Shown: piece after piece, positions 32,418 to 41,737 of the stretch
How the letters are laid out: each line of letters opens with the position of its first letter
How positions within the stretch are numbered: the first letter of the stretch is position 1
DNA from: Schauerella fraxinea
Lineage (GTDB): Bacteria; Pseudomonadota; Gammaproteobacteria; Burkholderiales; Burkholderiaceae_B
NCBI GenBank assembly: GCA_030849945.1
Contig: JAVDKK010000003.1
Coordinates: forward strand, 806,001 to 870,000
Reading direction: 5' to 3'
DNA length: 64,000 nt
Translations under genes and position numbers: made by a program
The notes under the pieces: model-generated
What the model saw: only the letters and a program-made list of their open reading frames with translations
Databases searched by the model: none
What the model was told of the DNA's origin: nothing

Positions 32418-33611
32418 TTAGCCTTGGCGATTCGTCGTGGCTTGGCGCACCGCCAGGATAAAGGCGTTGAGTTCGGCATCGCGATCGGGTTCGTTCGCGC
32501 TGATGTAGCGCGGCTCGGGGTAGGCAGCCAGCTGGATGACGGCGAGCTGGGCTGCCGTGTCGATGAAAATGCGCTGGCCTGAGTGGCCCATTGCCATCAT
32601 GGCGCCATCGCTGCGTAGCCACCAACTGTAGCCGTAGGCCGTTAGTCCAAGCGCCTCCCGCTGCGCGGTGTGTTGGTCGGGCGGAATCGCAAAGGCAGGC
32701 GCGGCCGATTGTGCGACCCAACCCTGAGGCAATATGCGCTTGCCATCCACGACGCCATCATCCAGCACGAACTGGGCAAAGCGCCCGATATCGCGCAGCG
32801 TCATGCCGGCACGGCTGCCGCCGATCTCCTGACCATCGTCGGATTCCAGCGTGTAGTAGGCGTCAAACTCCATGCCGCAGGGCTGCCAGATGCGCGCAGA
32901 CATGTAGTCGGCCAGCGTACCGCCAGTCGCCGCGCTCAGTACGGCGCCCAGCAGATAGGTGTCGCCGGTGTTGTAATGCCAGGCCGCACCGGCGGGATGG
33001 GCGCGGGCGCACGCTTGCAGCAGTGTCAGCACGCCGCCCGGCACCTTGTCTGCAAGCGATTTGCTGTACCGGTTCACGTCCGACTGCTTGTCGGTGTAAT
33101 TCTCTTCCCATGCAATGCCCGACGACATCGTCAGCAGGTGACGTATCGTCACGGCGTCGTACGCGCACTGGGCCATCACAGGAACGTACTTCGACACCGG
33201 ATCGTCCAGACTGGCGACGGCACCCTCGTGCAAGGCGGCGCCAGCCAACATGGCCGTCATTGACTTCACGGTCGACATCGTCGACCAGCGCTCATGCGGC
33301 TGAAAGCCCAGACCATAGCGTTCGAGAACAATCTGCCCGCGGTGGATGACCAGCAACCCTGCCACATTGTTGCGGTCCATCAGGTCGCTGATGCCCCGTG
33401 CTTCGCCATGCAGCGTATAACTCGCCGCCACTTCGGGTGCACGGGGAAAGGGTCGTGGCTGCGCGGCGCGGCGTATGGTGCGGGTCGCGAACAAGCGGTC
33501 GACGATCCGGTAGCCATATGACTGCAAGCAAGGCGGCCAAAGCAAAAAATCTTCGCCGCGCGGTAAATGTTCGACGGGTTGAGCCGCGGACGGCGTGTCG
33601 ATGTGAGTCAT
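32418..33611 (-). CDS. Class C beta-lactamase-like serine hydrolase (NylB/esterase type)
   Basis: Serine hydrolase of 397 residues in the penicillin-binding-protein/class C lactamase fold. The S113-x2-K116 motif (STVK), the Y-x-N motif (HYNTGDTY) and the late GHSG motif are visible. No convincing signal peptide is present, so it is probably cytoplasmic, like 6-aminohexanoate-dimer hydrolase (NylB) and EstB-type esterases, rather than an antibiotic-destroying periplasmic lactamase. ATG at 33611 has GGAG upstream. It lies 42 bp behind the Bug receptor gene on the same strand, implying hydrolysis of an imported amide or ester. Confidence 0.9.
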   Translation of the reverse strand: MTHIDTPSAAQPVEHLPRGEDFLLWPPCLQSYGYRIVDRLFATRTIRRAAQPRPFPRAPEVAASYTLHGEARGISDLMDRNNVAGLLVIHRGQIVLERYGLGFQPHERWSTMSTVKSMTAMLAGAALHEGAVASLDDPVSKYVPVMAQCAYDAVTIRHLLTMSSGIAWEENYTDKQSDVNRYSKSLADKVPGGVLTLLQACARAHPAGAAWHYNTGDTYLLGAVLSAATGGTLADYMSARIWQPCGMEFDAYYTLESDDGQEIGGSRAGMTLRDIGRFAQFVLDDGVVDGKRILPQGWVAQSAAPAFAIPPDQHTAQREALGLTAYGYSWWLRSDGAMMAMGHSGQRIFIDTAAQLAVIQLAAYPEPRYISANEPDRDAELNAFILAVRQATTNRQG

Positions 33612-33653
33612 GCTTCGCTCCAAGAAAAGGCCGGACGTGTCGCGAGCCGCGGA

Positions 33654-34670
33654 TCAGTCGTTGCGTATCCCGAGGCGTTTGACGATCGGTCCCCAGACGT
33701 CAGCTTCTGTTTGCATGGATTGTGCGATCGAGTCAGGCCCCAGCGCCTTCGGTGGTGTCATGTAGATCTCGTCCATCTGCTTGCGCACGGCGTCGTCAGC
33801 CCAGAACTTTCGTGTGGCATCCGTCAGGCGCGTTACGACCTCGGGAGGAGTGCCTTTGGGCGCCATCAGGCCATACCAGGCATCGCCTGGAAAACCCGCC
33901 ACACCGATTTCTTCGATGGTGGGCACGTTCGGCAATTGCGCCACGCGTTCGGATCCGAAGATCACAAGCGGGATGGCTTTGCCCGTTTTGACCTGCGGAA
34001 TCGCGCCCGTTAGCGCATCGGCGGTCAGATCGATTTGTCCGCCAATCAGATCCATCATGGCGGGTGCCGCCCCTTTGTAAGGTACGTGCGACATCTCGAT
34101 CTTGAAGTGCTCAGCCAGGAAAGCCACATTCAGATGCGTCGAATTACCGATGCCAGCCGACCCGTAATTCAAACGGCCGGGATTGGCCTTGGCTTGCTTG
34201 ACCAAATCATTGACCGAACGAATACCCGAACCGGGGTTTGCCACCAGAACCTGCGAGGTGCCGGCAATCTTCGTGACGGGTTCAAAGTCGCGTGTGGGGT
34301 TGTATGCCAGTTGCGAATACGTGAACGGGTTGACTGACATATTCGACGTGCTGCCGAATAACAGCGCGTAGCCATCGGCAGGCTGCTTGGCCACATAGGT
34401 AGCCGCGATGCTGCCGTTTGCGCCCGGCTTGTTCTCCACAACCACCGTGGCGCCGATGGCCTTGGAAACATAAGCCGCCCATGTGCGCGCGAGCGCATCG
34501 GCGGCGCCACCGGCGGCGACCGGGACGTAAACCGACACCGGGCGTACAGGCCAGTCAGCCGCTGTAGCAGGTGTTGCGCAGGCGAGCGCGATGGCGCCGG
34601 CCGCGACCCCGTTTGGCAACCATCGGAGAAGTGAAATTGCCAACTGCGGAAAAGGCGAACCGTAGGCCAT
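33654..34670 (-). CDS. Bug/TctC-family periplasmic binding protein
   Basis: Secreted receptor of 338 residues. The start at 34670 (MAYGSPFPQLAISLLRWLPN) gives a signal peptide ending near ATPATAA, and the mature N-terminus DWPVRPVSVYVPVAAGG is the usual Bug opening. The ligand region has ENKPGANGSIAATYVAK and DGYALLFGSTSN. It is co-oriented with the serine hydrolase and divergent from LysR at 34794, so it is probably induced by its own ligand or the hydrolase substrate. No transporter membrane subunits nearby. Confidence 0.92.
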   Translation of the reverse strand: MAYGSPFPQLAISLLRWLPNGVAAGAIALACATPATAADWPVRPVSVYVPVAAGGAADALARTWAAYVSKAIGATVVVENKPGANGSIAATYVAKQPADGYALLFGSTSNMSVNPFTYSQLAYNPTRDFEPVTKIAGTSQVLVANPGSGIRSVNDLVKQAKANPGRLNYGSAGIGNSTHLNVAFLAEHFKIEMSHVPYKGAAPAMMDLIGGQIDLTADALTGAIPQVKTGKAIPLVIFGSERVAQLPNVPTIEEIGVAGFPGDAWYGLMAPKGTPPEVVTRLTDATRKFWADDAVRKQMDEIYMTPPKALGPDSIAQSMQTEADVWGPIVKRLGIRND

Positions 34671-34793
34671 GACGTGACGCTCCAGAAGAAGGCGGTCGAT
34701 AGGGTCCACGAATTCTAGGTAGGCAGTCACATAACGTCCAATGCATAATTAGTCATCAAAGCATGAGCAAAACATCATAGTTTTGGCCGCAAA

Positions 34794-35714
34794 ATGAACC
34801 TGCAACAGCTCGAGCATTTCCTTGTCTTGGTGGAAACTCAGTCATTCAGTCGCGCTGCGGCCAAGTTGCACATGACCCAGCCGGCATTGAGCCGCAGCAT
34901 CAACGCGTTGGAGGAAGGCCTCGGCGGGCGTCTATTGGAGCGAAACAAAGGGAAAACACTGACGGCACTGGGACAGCTCGCTATCGTGCGGGCGCGTCGC
35001 ATCAGGGTGGAGCTGGCGGAATTGCGCCGTAGCGCCACGTTGCTGGCGGACTATGCCGGTGGCTCGCTAAGACTTGGGCTGGGTCCCACGCCAACCGCCA
35101 TTCTTTCTCTGCCGCTGATGCGCGAGATGATTGATCGCTACCCAGCGATCAAGCTGTTGCTCAGTGGCGGGGCGCCCGAGATGCAAGTGCAAGAACTCCG
35201 GGATGGCGAAGTGGATGCTTTAGTGGTGCATCGCAATCACATTCCGGCAGACGCCGATCTACACCTCAATTTTTTCCCCCGCACGCCACTCGGTTTTGTC
35301 GTTCGCGCTGGGCATCCATTGGCTGAAAGAGGCAACCTGGACTTTGACGCATTGCGTCGCTATTCGGTCGCGGCGAGTGGCCGTGCAATGAGCGACGAGG
35401 TGCTTCATCGACTGAATGCCTACTTTGGGCCACCTGTGCATTTTGTCGATGTCATTCAATACCAATCGAATGATATTCAGGCACTTGTCGAATTGGTACG
35501 CACGAGCGACATCGTGTTTTTCGGCGTGTTGCAAGTGGCTCAGCCACTCATACAGCGGGGCGAATTGGTTTGCGTCAATGTGCGTCCGATGCTGGAGTTG
35601 TCATCGCAGTTTGTATTTGTCACGCTGGATGGCAAGACGTTGCCGCCAGCCCTGGCGCGTGTACAGGAACTATGTGTGAAACACATGTCGAACTCGGTGA
35701 ACCTCGAGATTTAG
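34794..35714 (+). CDS. LysR-family transcriptional regulator
   Basis: LysR regulator of 306 residues beginning MNLQQLEHFLVLVETQSFSR with helix-turn-helix AAKLHMTQPALSRSINALEE, followed by a substrate-binding domain. It is divergent from the Bug-serine hydrolase pair (123-bp gap), which it likely regulates. Confidence 0.92.
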   Translation: MNLQQLEHFLVLVETQSFSRAAAKLHMTQPALSRSINALEEGLGGRLLERNKGKTLTALGQLAIVRARRIRVELAELRRSATLLADYAGGSLRLGLGPTPTAILSLPLMREMIDRYPAIKLLLSGGAPEMQVQELRDGEVDALVVHRNHIPADADLHLNFFPRTPLGFVVRAGHPLAERGNLDFDALRRYSVAASGRAMSDEVLHRLNAYFGPPVHFVDVIQYQSNDIQALVELVRTSDIVFFGVLQVAQPLIQRGELVCVNVRPMLELSSQFVFVTLDGKTLPPALARVQELCVKHMSNSVNLEI

Positions 35715-35946
35715 TGACATTGTGGTTCAAATACCTCGTACATCTTTCTGATGAGTAAGCGATCGTTTCCGGTTTGCTACTTTAGTACTATGTATGGTGC
35801 CAAATAGAAATACTTAGGAGACGTAACAACGGTATCAGTGGGTAATGACTGTTAGCCTAAAAGGATGGGTATTACTAGTTAAGTAGCCCTACTTTTCCAG
35901 TGCCTTGGCTCACATGATCACTCTACTTACCCACAGAGGAATTCCG

Positions 35947-38946
35947 TTGACGTACGCATCGAAGAAGTGGATGGGGGCAACGATTGCCCTGAGCGCGTCG
36001 TATTGCGCTGGCGCGGCAGCTGCAGATTTAAACGTTTCGCCGACTGATTGGTACGTCTACGACAGCTCGGCTAATTTTCCAGGTGGTATCGCAGTCAACG
36101 GCGGCAAGCTGACGATTGGCGGCAATGGCGGCGGATCGGGCGTTGTGATGAATGGCAATGTTGACGCCACATCGAATGGTGTGGTCGGAGGCTTCGGCAC
36201 AATCAACGGCGACCTCAACGTATCCGGCAATGCACGTGTTGCACCTGGGTATCCCGTGAATACGCCAACCATCGTCTCCAACGGCAATCTCATCGTCAAT
36301 GGCAACTTGTCGATGAACAACGCCGTGTTCGACTTCGAGACGGGCTACGCGGGGCTACCGATCACGCAACCTGGCACGGGCGACAACATCACTGTGCGCG
36401 GCAACGCCGCATTGAACAACACAACCTTGAACGTGACCGTGAATACGCTAGGTACGACGGCGGGCTACTACCGCATCCTGTCGTACGGCGGCACGTTGAG
36501 CGGTAACGGCTTGACGTTGGGCACGATCACCGGCGACTCCACGCCCGGCGCGACGATTCAGTCGCTCACCGATGACAAACACATCAACCTCATCCTGGGG
36601 CCGAGTACCACCAACTTGTGGAACGGCAACGGCTTGGCGTCGGCAACGCGAGCGGGCGGTGGCAACGGCACCTGGACCGCAGCCAGTGCGAACTGGAACA
36701 GTCCGACCGATGCCGCGGGTGCGCTGTCCGCCGGTGGGTATGCCATTTTCACAGGCGCAACGGGACTGGTGACGGTCGATGGCCGCGACGGTCCGGTGCG
36801 TGTGTCAGGCATTCAGTTCGCCTCCGACCGGTATCGACTGCAAGGCGCGCCCATCACCTTGGTTGGCAATGGCGGCAATCCTCCCGCCATTGTGGTCGGC
36901 GACGGCACCTATGCGGCCGGACGATTTGTGGACACCATCGACAACGCGCTGCAAGGCACCGACGGTTTTGTGAAAACCGGCGTGGGATCGGTGATTTTGA
37001 ATGGCGACAGCAGCGGGCTTACGGGTCCCATTCTGATTGCCGACGGCGCCCTGGAAATCAACGGCAAGTTGAACGGCCCGATGGATATCGGCCGCGAGGT
37101 AGTGCTGGCAGGCGTGGGTCAGGTGGGCAGCACGGTCCTCTATCCCACTGCAGTCATATCGCCGGGCAATGATGGTTCGCCGATGGGCACGCTTACCGTG
37201 AATGGCAACCTCACGTTCGGCCAGGACACCGTCTATCGCGTGCATGCCGACCCAGCCAGCACGCTGAGCGATCGGATCCATGTGACGGGCGTGGCTTACC
37301 TCGACGGTTCGGTGGCGCACGTGGGCCCTAACGGCAACTACGCTCCCCGCACCACCTATCCCATTCTGACGGCGGACGGCGGCATCAGTGGCCGGTTCAC
37401 GGGTGCCTCGAGCGCGTATGCATTCCTGACGCCCACGCTTAGCTACAACACGAATACTGCGTTCATGACGCTTGCGCGTAACGACGTGCCGATCGGTAGT
37501 GTTGGCGGCACGGGCAACCAAGGCAGCGTGGGTGGGTCGTTGGACAACGAAGTGCCGCCCGCGACCGGCGGCGGAACGACGGCACCCGGGACGGGTTCGA
37601 CGACACCTGGAGCAGGAACGACGACCCCCGGCACCGGTACGACGGCGCCAGGAACCGGGACGCCAACGCCCGGCGCTGGGACGACGTCGCCGGGGACCGC
37701 AACGCCTTCTCCGGCGCCAGGCACGCCCTCGGCAGGAAATGGATCGTCTGCGGGCGGTAATGAATCGACGCCGTCGGAGAATGGGTCAGCATCGGCTGGC
37801 AACGGATCTCCGCCAGTCGTGATCGCGCCGCCCGTGGCCGGAAGCGGTACCGCACCGGTCGCGGGTTCCGCCGCAAGCCAAGTGGCGGAGGCGGTTCTCA
37901 CGATGACGCCGGACGAAGCGCGCTCGGCGTTGAACATGCTTTCAGGCGAAGCCTATGCGAGTACTGCAAGTGTGCTGCATAGTTTGGGAGACACCGTTCG
38001 CATGTTGCCGCAGGCGCATCTGCGCGCCAACCTCGATGCGCCGGCGCTTGCCGGTCAGCCCACGGCCCAACTGGGTCGATCGTCGTCCGACGCATTGCCG
38101 CAAAGCGGGGCGTATCCGGTCTGGGCGCAGGTCTTCGGCAACTGGCGCACATTTGCAAGCGACGGCAATGCGTCGCGCGTGCGCCAACATGATGGCGGGA
38201 TCTTCATCGGTGGCGATGGCGCAGTGGGCGGCGGCTGGCGATTGGGCGGCGCGCTTGGCTATATCGACAGCCGCAGTACGATCTCCGATACTTCGTCGCG
38301 CACAAACGTGGATAGCTACACGGCGACGCTCTTTGGCGGACGAAACTTCTACGTGGGTCCGGGCCATCTCCGCTTCACGGCCGGCGCGGCCTACACCTGG
38401 CACGACATCGACACGAAACGCGACGTGGTGGCCGGGAGTTTGAATCAACGGCTTTCGTCGTCTTATCACGCGTCTTCGACGCAGGTGTTTACCGAGCTCG
38501 GCTACAACATGAAGCTAGGCGAAGCCTACACCGTCGAACCGTTCGCCGGGCTGGCGTGGAACAACCTGCGCACACGAAGCTTCGAAGAATCGGGTGGTAC
38601 CGCTGCGTTGCAAGGAAAGGGGCAATCCGACGACGTGACCAGCACTACGCTGGGTCTGCGGGGTGCCTGGAAGTTAGGCACCGAGCGCGCGCCGAGCCGA
38701 CTCACCGCATCGCTGGGCTGGCGCCACGCCATGGGCGATGTAAAGCCGAGTCAAACGCTGGCGTTCGAGGGTGGCGGCACGTTCTCGGTCACCGGCGTGC
38801 CCATCGCACGCGACGCCGCAGTGCTCGGGCTTGGCGCCGAGATGACCATCGCGCGCAATACGACGGCCGGCATCAGTTATGACGCGCAATTGGGCGGCGG
38901 CAATCGGCAGCATTCGGGTCTGCTCAATCTGGCCATGCGTTTCTAG
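35947..38946 (+). CDS. Type Va autotransporter with Pro/Gly/Thr-rich linker
   Basis: Surface protein of about 999 residues. A TTG at 35947 follows AGAGGA at the right distance and gives a clean signal peptide (KKWMGATIALSASYCAGAAA); an ATG at 35914 and a TTG at 35905 in the same frame are alternatives. The passenger is rich in short G/N repeats predicting a beta helix (NGNLIVNGNLSMNN) and has an autotransporter-associated repeat near FVKTGVGSVILNGDSSGLTG. A linker of repeated GT-x-TPG/GT-x-APG units (37560-37740) follows. The C-terminal 290 residues form the 12-strand barrel, starting near YPVWAQVFGNWRTF and ending in LLNLAMRF with terminal phenylalanine. No protease or lipase motif in the passenger, so adhesion is the likely role. 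Confidence 0.92.
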   Translation: MTYASKKWMGATIALSASYCAGAAAADLNVSPTDWYVYDSSANFPGGIAVNGGKLTIGGNGGGSGVVMNGNVDATSNGVVGGFGTINGDLNVSGNARVAPGYPVNTPTIVSNGNLIVNGNLSMNNAVFDFETGYAGLPITQPGTGDNITVRGNAALNNTTLNVTVNTLGTTAGYYRILSYGGTLSGNGLTLGTITGDSTPGATIQSLTDDKHINLILGPSTTNLWNGNGLASATRAGGGNGTWTAASANWNSPTDAAGALSAGGYAIFTGATGLVTVDGRDGPVRVSGIQFASDRYRLQGAPITLVGNGGNPPAIVVGDGTYAAGRFVDTIDNALQGTDGFVKTGVGSVILNGDSSGLTGPILIADGALEINGKLNGPMDIGREVVLAGVGQVGSTVLYPTAVISPGNDGSPMGTLTVNGNLTFGQDTVYRVHADPASTLSDRIHVTGVAYLDGSVAHVGPNGNYAPRTTYPILTADGGISGRFTGASSAYAFLTPTLSYNTNTAFMTLARNDVPIGSVGGTGNQGSVGGSLDNEVPPATGGGTTAPGTGSTTPGAGTTTPGTGTTAPGTGTPTPGAGTTSPGTATPSPAPGTPSAGNGSSAGGNESTPSENGSASAGNGSPPVVIAPPVAGSGTAPVAGSAASQVAEAVLTMTPDEARSALNMLSGEAYASTASVLHSLGDTVRMLPQAHLRANLDAPALAGQPTAQLGRSSSDALPQSGAYPVWAQVFGNWRTFASDGNASRVRQHDGGIFIGGDGAVGGGWRLGGALGYIDSRSTISDTSSRTNVDSYTATLFGGRNFYVGPGHLRFTAGAAYTWHDIDTKRDVVAGSLNQRLSSSYHASSTQVFTELGYNMKLGEAYTVEPFAGLAWNNLRTRSFEESGGTAALQGKGQSDDVTSTTLGLRGAWKLGTERAPSRLTASLGWRHAMGDVKPSQTLAFEGGGTFSVTGVPIARDAAVLGLGAEMTIARNTTAGISYDAQLGGGNRQHSGLLNLAMRF

Positions 38947-38962
38947 TTTGAGCAAAGTATTA

Positions 38963-38994
38963 GGGACGCGTTCGGTATTCATCGGTCGCGTCTC
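38963..38994 (+). terminator. Hairpin behind the autotransporter gene
   Basis: GGGACGCG pairs with CGCGTCTC (one G-T pair) around a 16-base loop, 17 bases after the stop codon. No T run follows, so intrinsic termination is uncertain; the convergent small membrane protein gene begins its stop 29 bases further on. Confidence 0.35.
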
Positions 38995-39022
38995 TGCATC
39001 TATGCGCCAGAACATGGCCGCT

Positions 39023-39187
39023 TCACGGCATTTCCAATGAGAAGAGTGCCGTGAAGTACCAGGCAATAAAAATCGAACTCAATGCTGCGATCGCGACGCT
39101 CAGCCGACGCTCCGTGCCTCGCGTACGCCAAGCCAGGATCAACGCCAGTACGGTGATGATAGGCAGAAGAAGAAAGAAAATCGGCAT
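39023..39187 (-). CDS. Small two-helix membrane protein
   Basis: Protein of 54 residues from ATG 39187: MPIFFLLLPIITVLALILAW, a basic turn (RTRGTERR), then a second helix LSVAIAALSSIFIAWYFTAL. The AAGAG site a few bases upstream supports this start over a longer frame to 39235. It lies 44 bp behind the exported esterase gene on the same strand. No family recognised; small partner proteins of this shape often stabilise or anchor a complex, but that is speculation. Confidence 0.6.
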   Translation of the reverse strand: MPIFFLLLPIITVLALILAWRTRGTERRLSVAIAALSSIFIAWYFTALFSLEMP

Positions 39188-39231
39188 GTGTGCTCTTGAT
39201 TGATTGCTCGTGTTTACGTTGCTTTGGCGCT

Positions 39232-40221
39232 TCAATGCCGCGGCAACGACGCCCAGCGCACGACCGCCGGCATCATCGCAGACGCCGTTGTCATGTGATC
39301 CTGATTCGATAGCTCAACGTAGCGCAATGCGTCGCCCGTTAAACCGATGCGCGCCAACACATCGCGCGCGCTGCGTGCACCGTTGAGCATTTCGGCTGAG
39401 CCCGCAGGGAAACCCGGCCATTCTTCCGTCGCCATCGCCAGCATCACTTCGGCCTTGCCCGGTTTAAGCGCGGCCAGGTCTTTCAATATGCGGCTGTCGT
39501 CCCACCAGACGGCTGGGCTCAGCGACACGTAGCGTTGAAACGCCTGTGGCTGGGTGGCAAGCGCGTGGAGCACGTAATAGCCACCGAGCGAATGGCCGGC
39601 CAGCGTTTGACGCTCAGCGTTGACGCGATATTTCGCGGCGAGGGCAGGGCGTAGCTCATTGACGAGGAAGTTCGTGAAGGCGTCCGCGCCACCCGGCTTC
39701 GGGCCGCGCAGGCGTTCCAGCGACGCCGGGTTGATCGCGGGCGGCACGAAATCCCAGGTGCGTCGTTCGCCGTTGATGGGCTCGTCACCTGGGTAGGCCA
39801 CACCCACAACAAGGATGGGGGCAGCGTCAGTCAGCTTGCCCTTTTCGGGTATGAGGGGAAACTGGCGCAGCAGGCCGATGGCGTCTGCCGCCGCGCCGAA
39901 GTAGGCATTGGCGTCGAGCACGGTCAACACCCCATAGCCCTCGGGAGGCGGCTCGCCGGGAGGCACGGACACGAAAATGCGGTAATCGCGGCCCTCGCGT
40001 GAGGTGAGGGTGAACTCGCGCGTGTGCGGGAGTAATGATGAATCGCTTGTGGGCATCAAGGTGGGCATCGATGCAGGCGAAGACGCCGGAGCACCCACCG
40101 AATTGGCGCTGACAACCGCGGCTGGGGGCGCGGGTACGGAAGCGGCATGCACGGACGGGCTGATGACCATCGCGGCCAATAGACTCGAACCGGCGAGCCG
40201 GCGATATGCGTTACGCATCAT
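39232..40221 (-). CDS. Exported alpha/beta hydrolase, esterase D/IroE-like
   Basis: Protein of 329 residues with a signal peptide (RLAGSSLLAAMVISPSVHAA; ATG 40221 or 40218) and a Pro/Ala/Ser-rich spacer before the catalytic domain. The esterase fold (putative esterase, PF00756 type) is shown by YRIFVSVPPG, VLTVLDANAYF, nucleophile serine in AGHSLGGYYVLHAL and a late histidine in SNQDHMTT. Close family members include periplasmic siderophore esterases (IroE) and S-formylglutathione-type hydrolases. The presence of a siderophore uptake locus at 53-59 kb makes an iron role possible, but the two loci are 13 kb apart. Confidence 0.87.
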   Translation of the reverse strand: MMRNAYRRLAGSSLLAAMVISPSVHAASVPAPPAAVVSANSVGAPASSPASMPTLMPTSDSSLLPHTREFTLTSREGRDYRIFVSVPPGEPPPEGYGVLTVLDANAYFGAAADAIGLLRQFPLIPEKGKLTDAAPILVVGVAYPGDEPINGERRTWDFVPPAINPASLERLRGPKPGGADAFTNFLVNELRPALAAKYRVNAERQTLAGHSLGGYYVLHALATQPQAFQRYVSLSPAVWWDDSRILKDLAALKPGKAEVMLAMATEEWPGFPAGSAEMLNGARSARDVLARIGLTGDALRYVELSNQDHMTTASAMMPAVVRWASLPRH

Positions 40222-40426
40222 GGAGCGGTTTTCCTGATTCCGGGCGCGTAGCGCGCGATGATATGGATAGATCACGACGGCGAACATGCGGACGATTTTG
40301 CCATGCTGTGCGCCGAGCGCATTCATCAGCAGCGTTAGCGTAACGTGAGGTTGGCATCACGAGTTACCGCTTTGATCCTATCCTCAGACGCGGCAAGCGA
40401 TATGGCTTGCGGATTGTTTCGTCTGA

Positions 40427-40822
40427 CTAGCCTGAGCTTTTAGGCCAGTGCCGCGGTCTGATGGAAAACTCAACGCTGCCGCCGCAGCCCACGATGGCAA
40501 TCCATTCGTCCAATACGCTATCTAAGGGAGAAACCATGGTGAAGGGAATGAGCCAACTGCTCGTCGAGGGCGTATATGTCGCTTGGTCGCGTTTGAATTG
40601 GTGGGTGAGGAGGAAAGACTCAGCTTGCCCTTTTGACGTCCAAAAATACTTGGACTTCCATTTCCAATAGTCGATCACGGTTTGTTCAAGTTGCTCGATT
40701 GTGCGGTCGGGGCATTGAATAACGCCGATGTTCTTTCGATGCCTGTCCTCGGCCCACCAAAGGGCGGCGACGATGAGGCCAAGCACGAAAAACGTGATCG
40801 CCGATTTGCTAAAACTGGACAT
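40427..40822 (-). CDS. Hypothetical membrane-anchored protein
   Basis: Protein of 131 residues with one N-terminal hydrophobic helix (SAITFFVLGLIVAALWWAED), then a polar, aromatic-rich domain (VIDYWKWKSKYFWTSKGQ). Two cysteines, in VIQCPDR and IVGCGG, could form a disulfide outside the membrane. No family recognised. The frame is clean, but codon use and isolation make this a moderate call. Confidence 0.5.
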   Translation of the reverse strand: MSSFSKSAITFFVLGLIVAALWWAEDRHRKNIGVIQCPDRTIEQLEQTVIDYWKWKSKYFWTSKGQAESFLLTHQFKRDQATYTPSTSSWLIPFTMVSPLDSVLDEWIAIVGCGGSVEFSIRPRHWPKSSG

Positions 40823-41072
40823 GAATGACTCGATACCGCATGGAAATAACGCGCCTGTATGAAGACGGGATCAAAGCCGTCTAAATTATTGAGTGTGCTG
40901 CTCGATGCAGATAGCGCCGTGTAAGCGTCGGCAAGCCCGGCTGGCTCGAAGGAGCCGTAATTTGAACGTATCCGACGAATCTGGCTAGGCACACATTACA
41001 TACCGAAACACACATCCCATTCAGGGATTGGTAAGGTTTTTCGAGTTCAACCATCCAATCGGAGTGTGTTGT

Positions 41073-41522
41073 ATGAGAAGAATCCTATGTGCGGTTGCAG
41101 CCGTCAGCCTGACCAGCGTCGCGCTGCCTTCAATTGCTCAATACGACGCAGGCGCCACGCAGATGCTGGGGCAGGGCATGGGTTTTGGCGCGTATAGCTC
41201 CACGACCTATCGCAACAGCATCGAGGCGACCAAAGGCAAGAGCGGCAGGGGATCGAGCAAGGCAAAGCGTGAAGACCGCGCTGGCGCCAAGTCAGAAACG
41301 GGCAAGGCGAAAACCAGCGAGCCTGCGCTGCGAAGCCAGGCCGACGTCGACCGCTACATGAACGCCCGCATGGCCTATCACGCACGCGCACTTCAACCCG
41401 AATACAAACGCCGCGCCGCGCGCGACGGTCAGGCAGCTGCCGACAAATGGATCCGCGCCAGGGGCGAGGAGCTTGGCAAGATGGAAGGGGAGAAAGCTCG
41501 CAAGCTTGTTGTGCGGGATTAA
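41073..41522 (+). CDS. Hypothetical secreted protein
   Basis: Protein of 149 residues from ATG 41073, preceded by GGAG. The N-terminus MRRILCAVAAVSLTSVALPS is a standard signal peptide with cleavage near SIA-QYD. The mature part is strongly charged: a lysine/arginine-rich middle (KGKSGRGSSKAKREDRAGAK) and an amphipathic C-terminal helix (GQAAADKWIRARGEELGKME). No family recognised. Confidence 0.65.
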   Translation: MRRILCAVAAVSLTSVALPSIAQYDAGATQMLGQGMGFGAYSSTTYRNSIEATKGKSGRGSSKAKREDRAGAKSETGKAKTSEPALRSQADVDRYMNARMAYHARALQPEYKRRAARDGQAAADKWIRARGEELGKMEGEKARKLVVRD

Positions 41523-41737
41523 TGCAGTCATGTCATTGATGGCTTCGCGCTCGTACCATCGGATGTTCATTTTCTAGACAACGCCGCTTCTCCCGGAGCG
41601 ATGTGCCGCTCATCATGATGCAGCCGTGGCGTCGGGTTTGGCTCCATCGATGAGCCTGATACGCACCATGCTGTGCATGTACCTCACACCCTCGTGCGGT
41701 GCAGTCGTACAACTATTGGGTTGATCGGGAGCATGCA

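Noticed and set aside
32418..33611. The serine hydrolase as an AmpC-type antibiotic resistance enzyme
   Set aside because: No signal peptide is evident, and the S-x-x-K/Y-x-N/HSG set and context fit cytoplasmic NylB/EstB-like hydrolases better.
40461..40670. A 69-codon plus-strand frame opposite the 131-residue hypothetical gene
   Set aside because: No ribosome site or family; the minus-strand frame has a better membrane-anchor pattern. Neither is certain.
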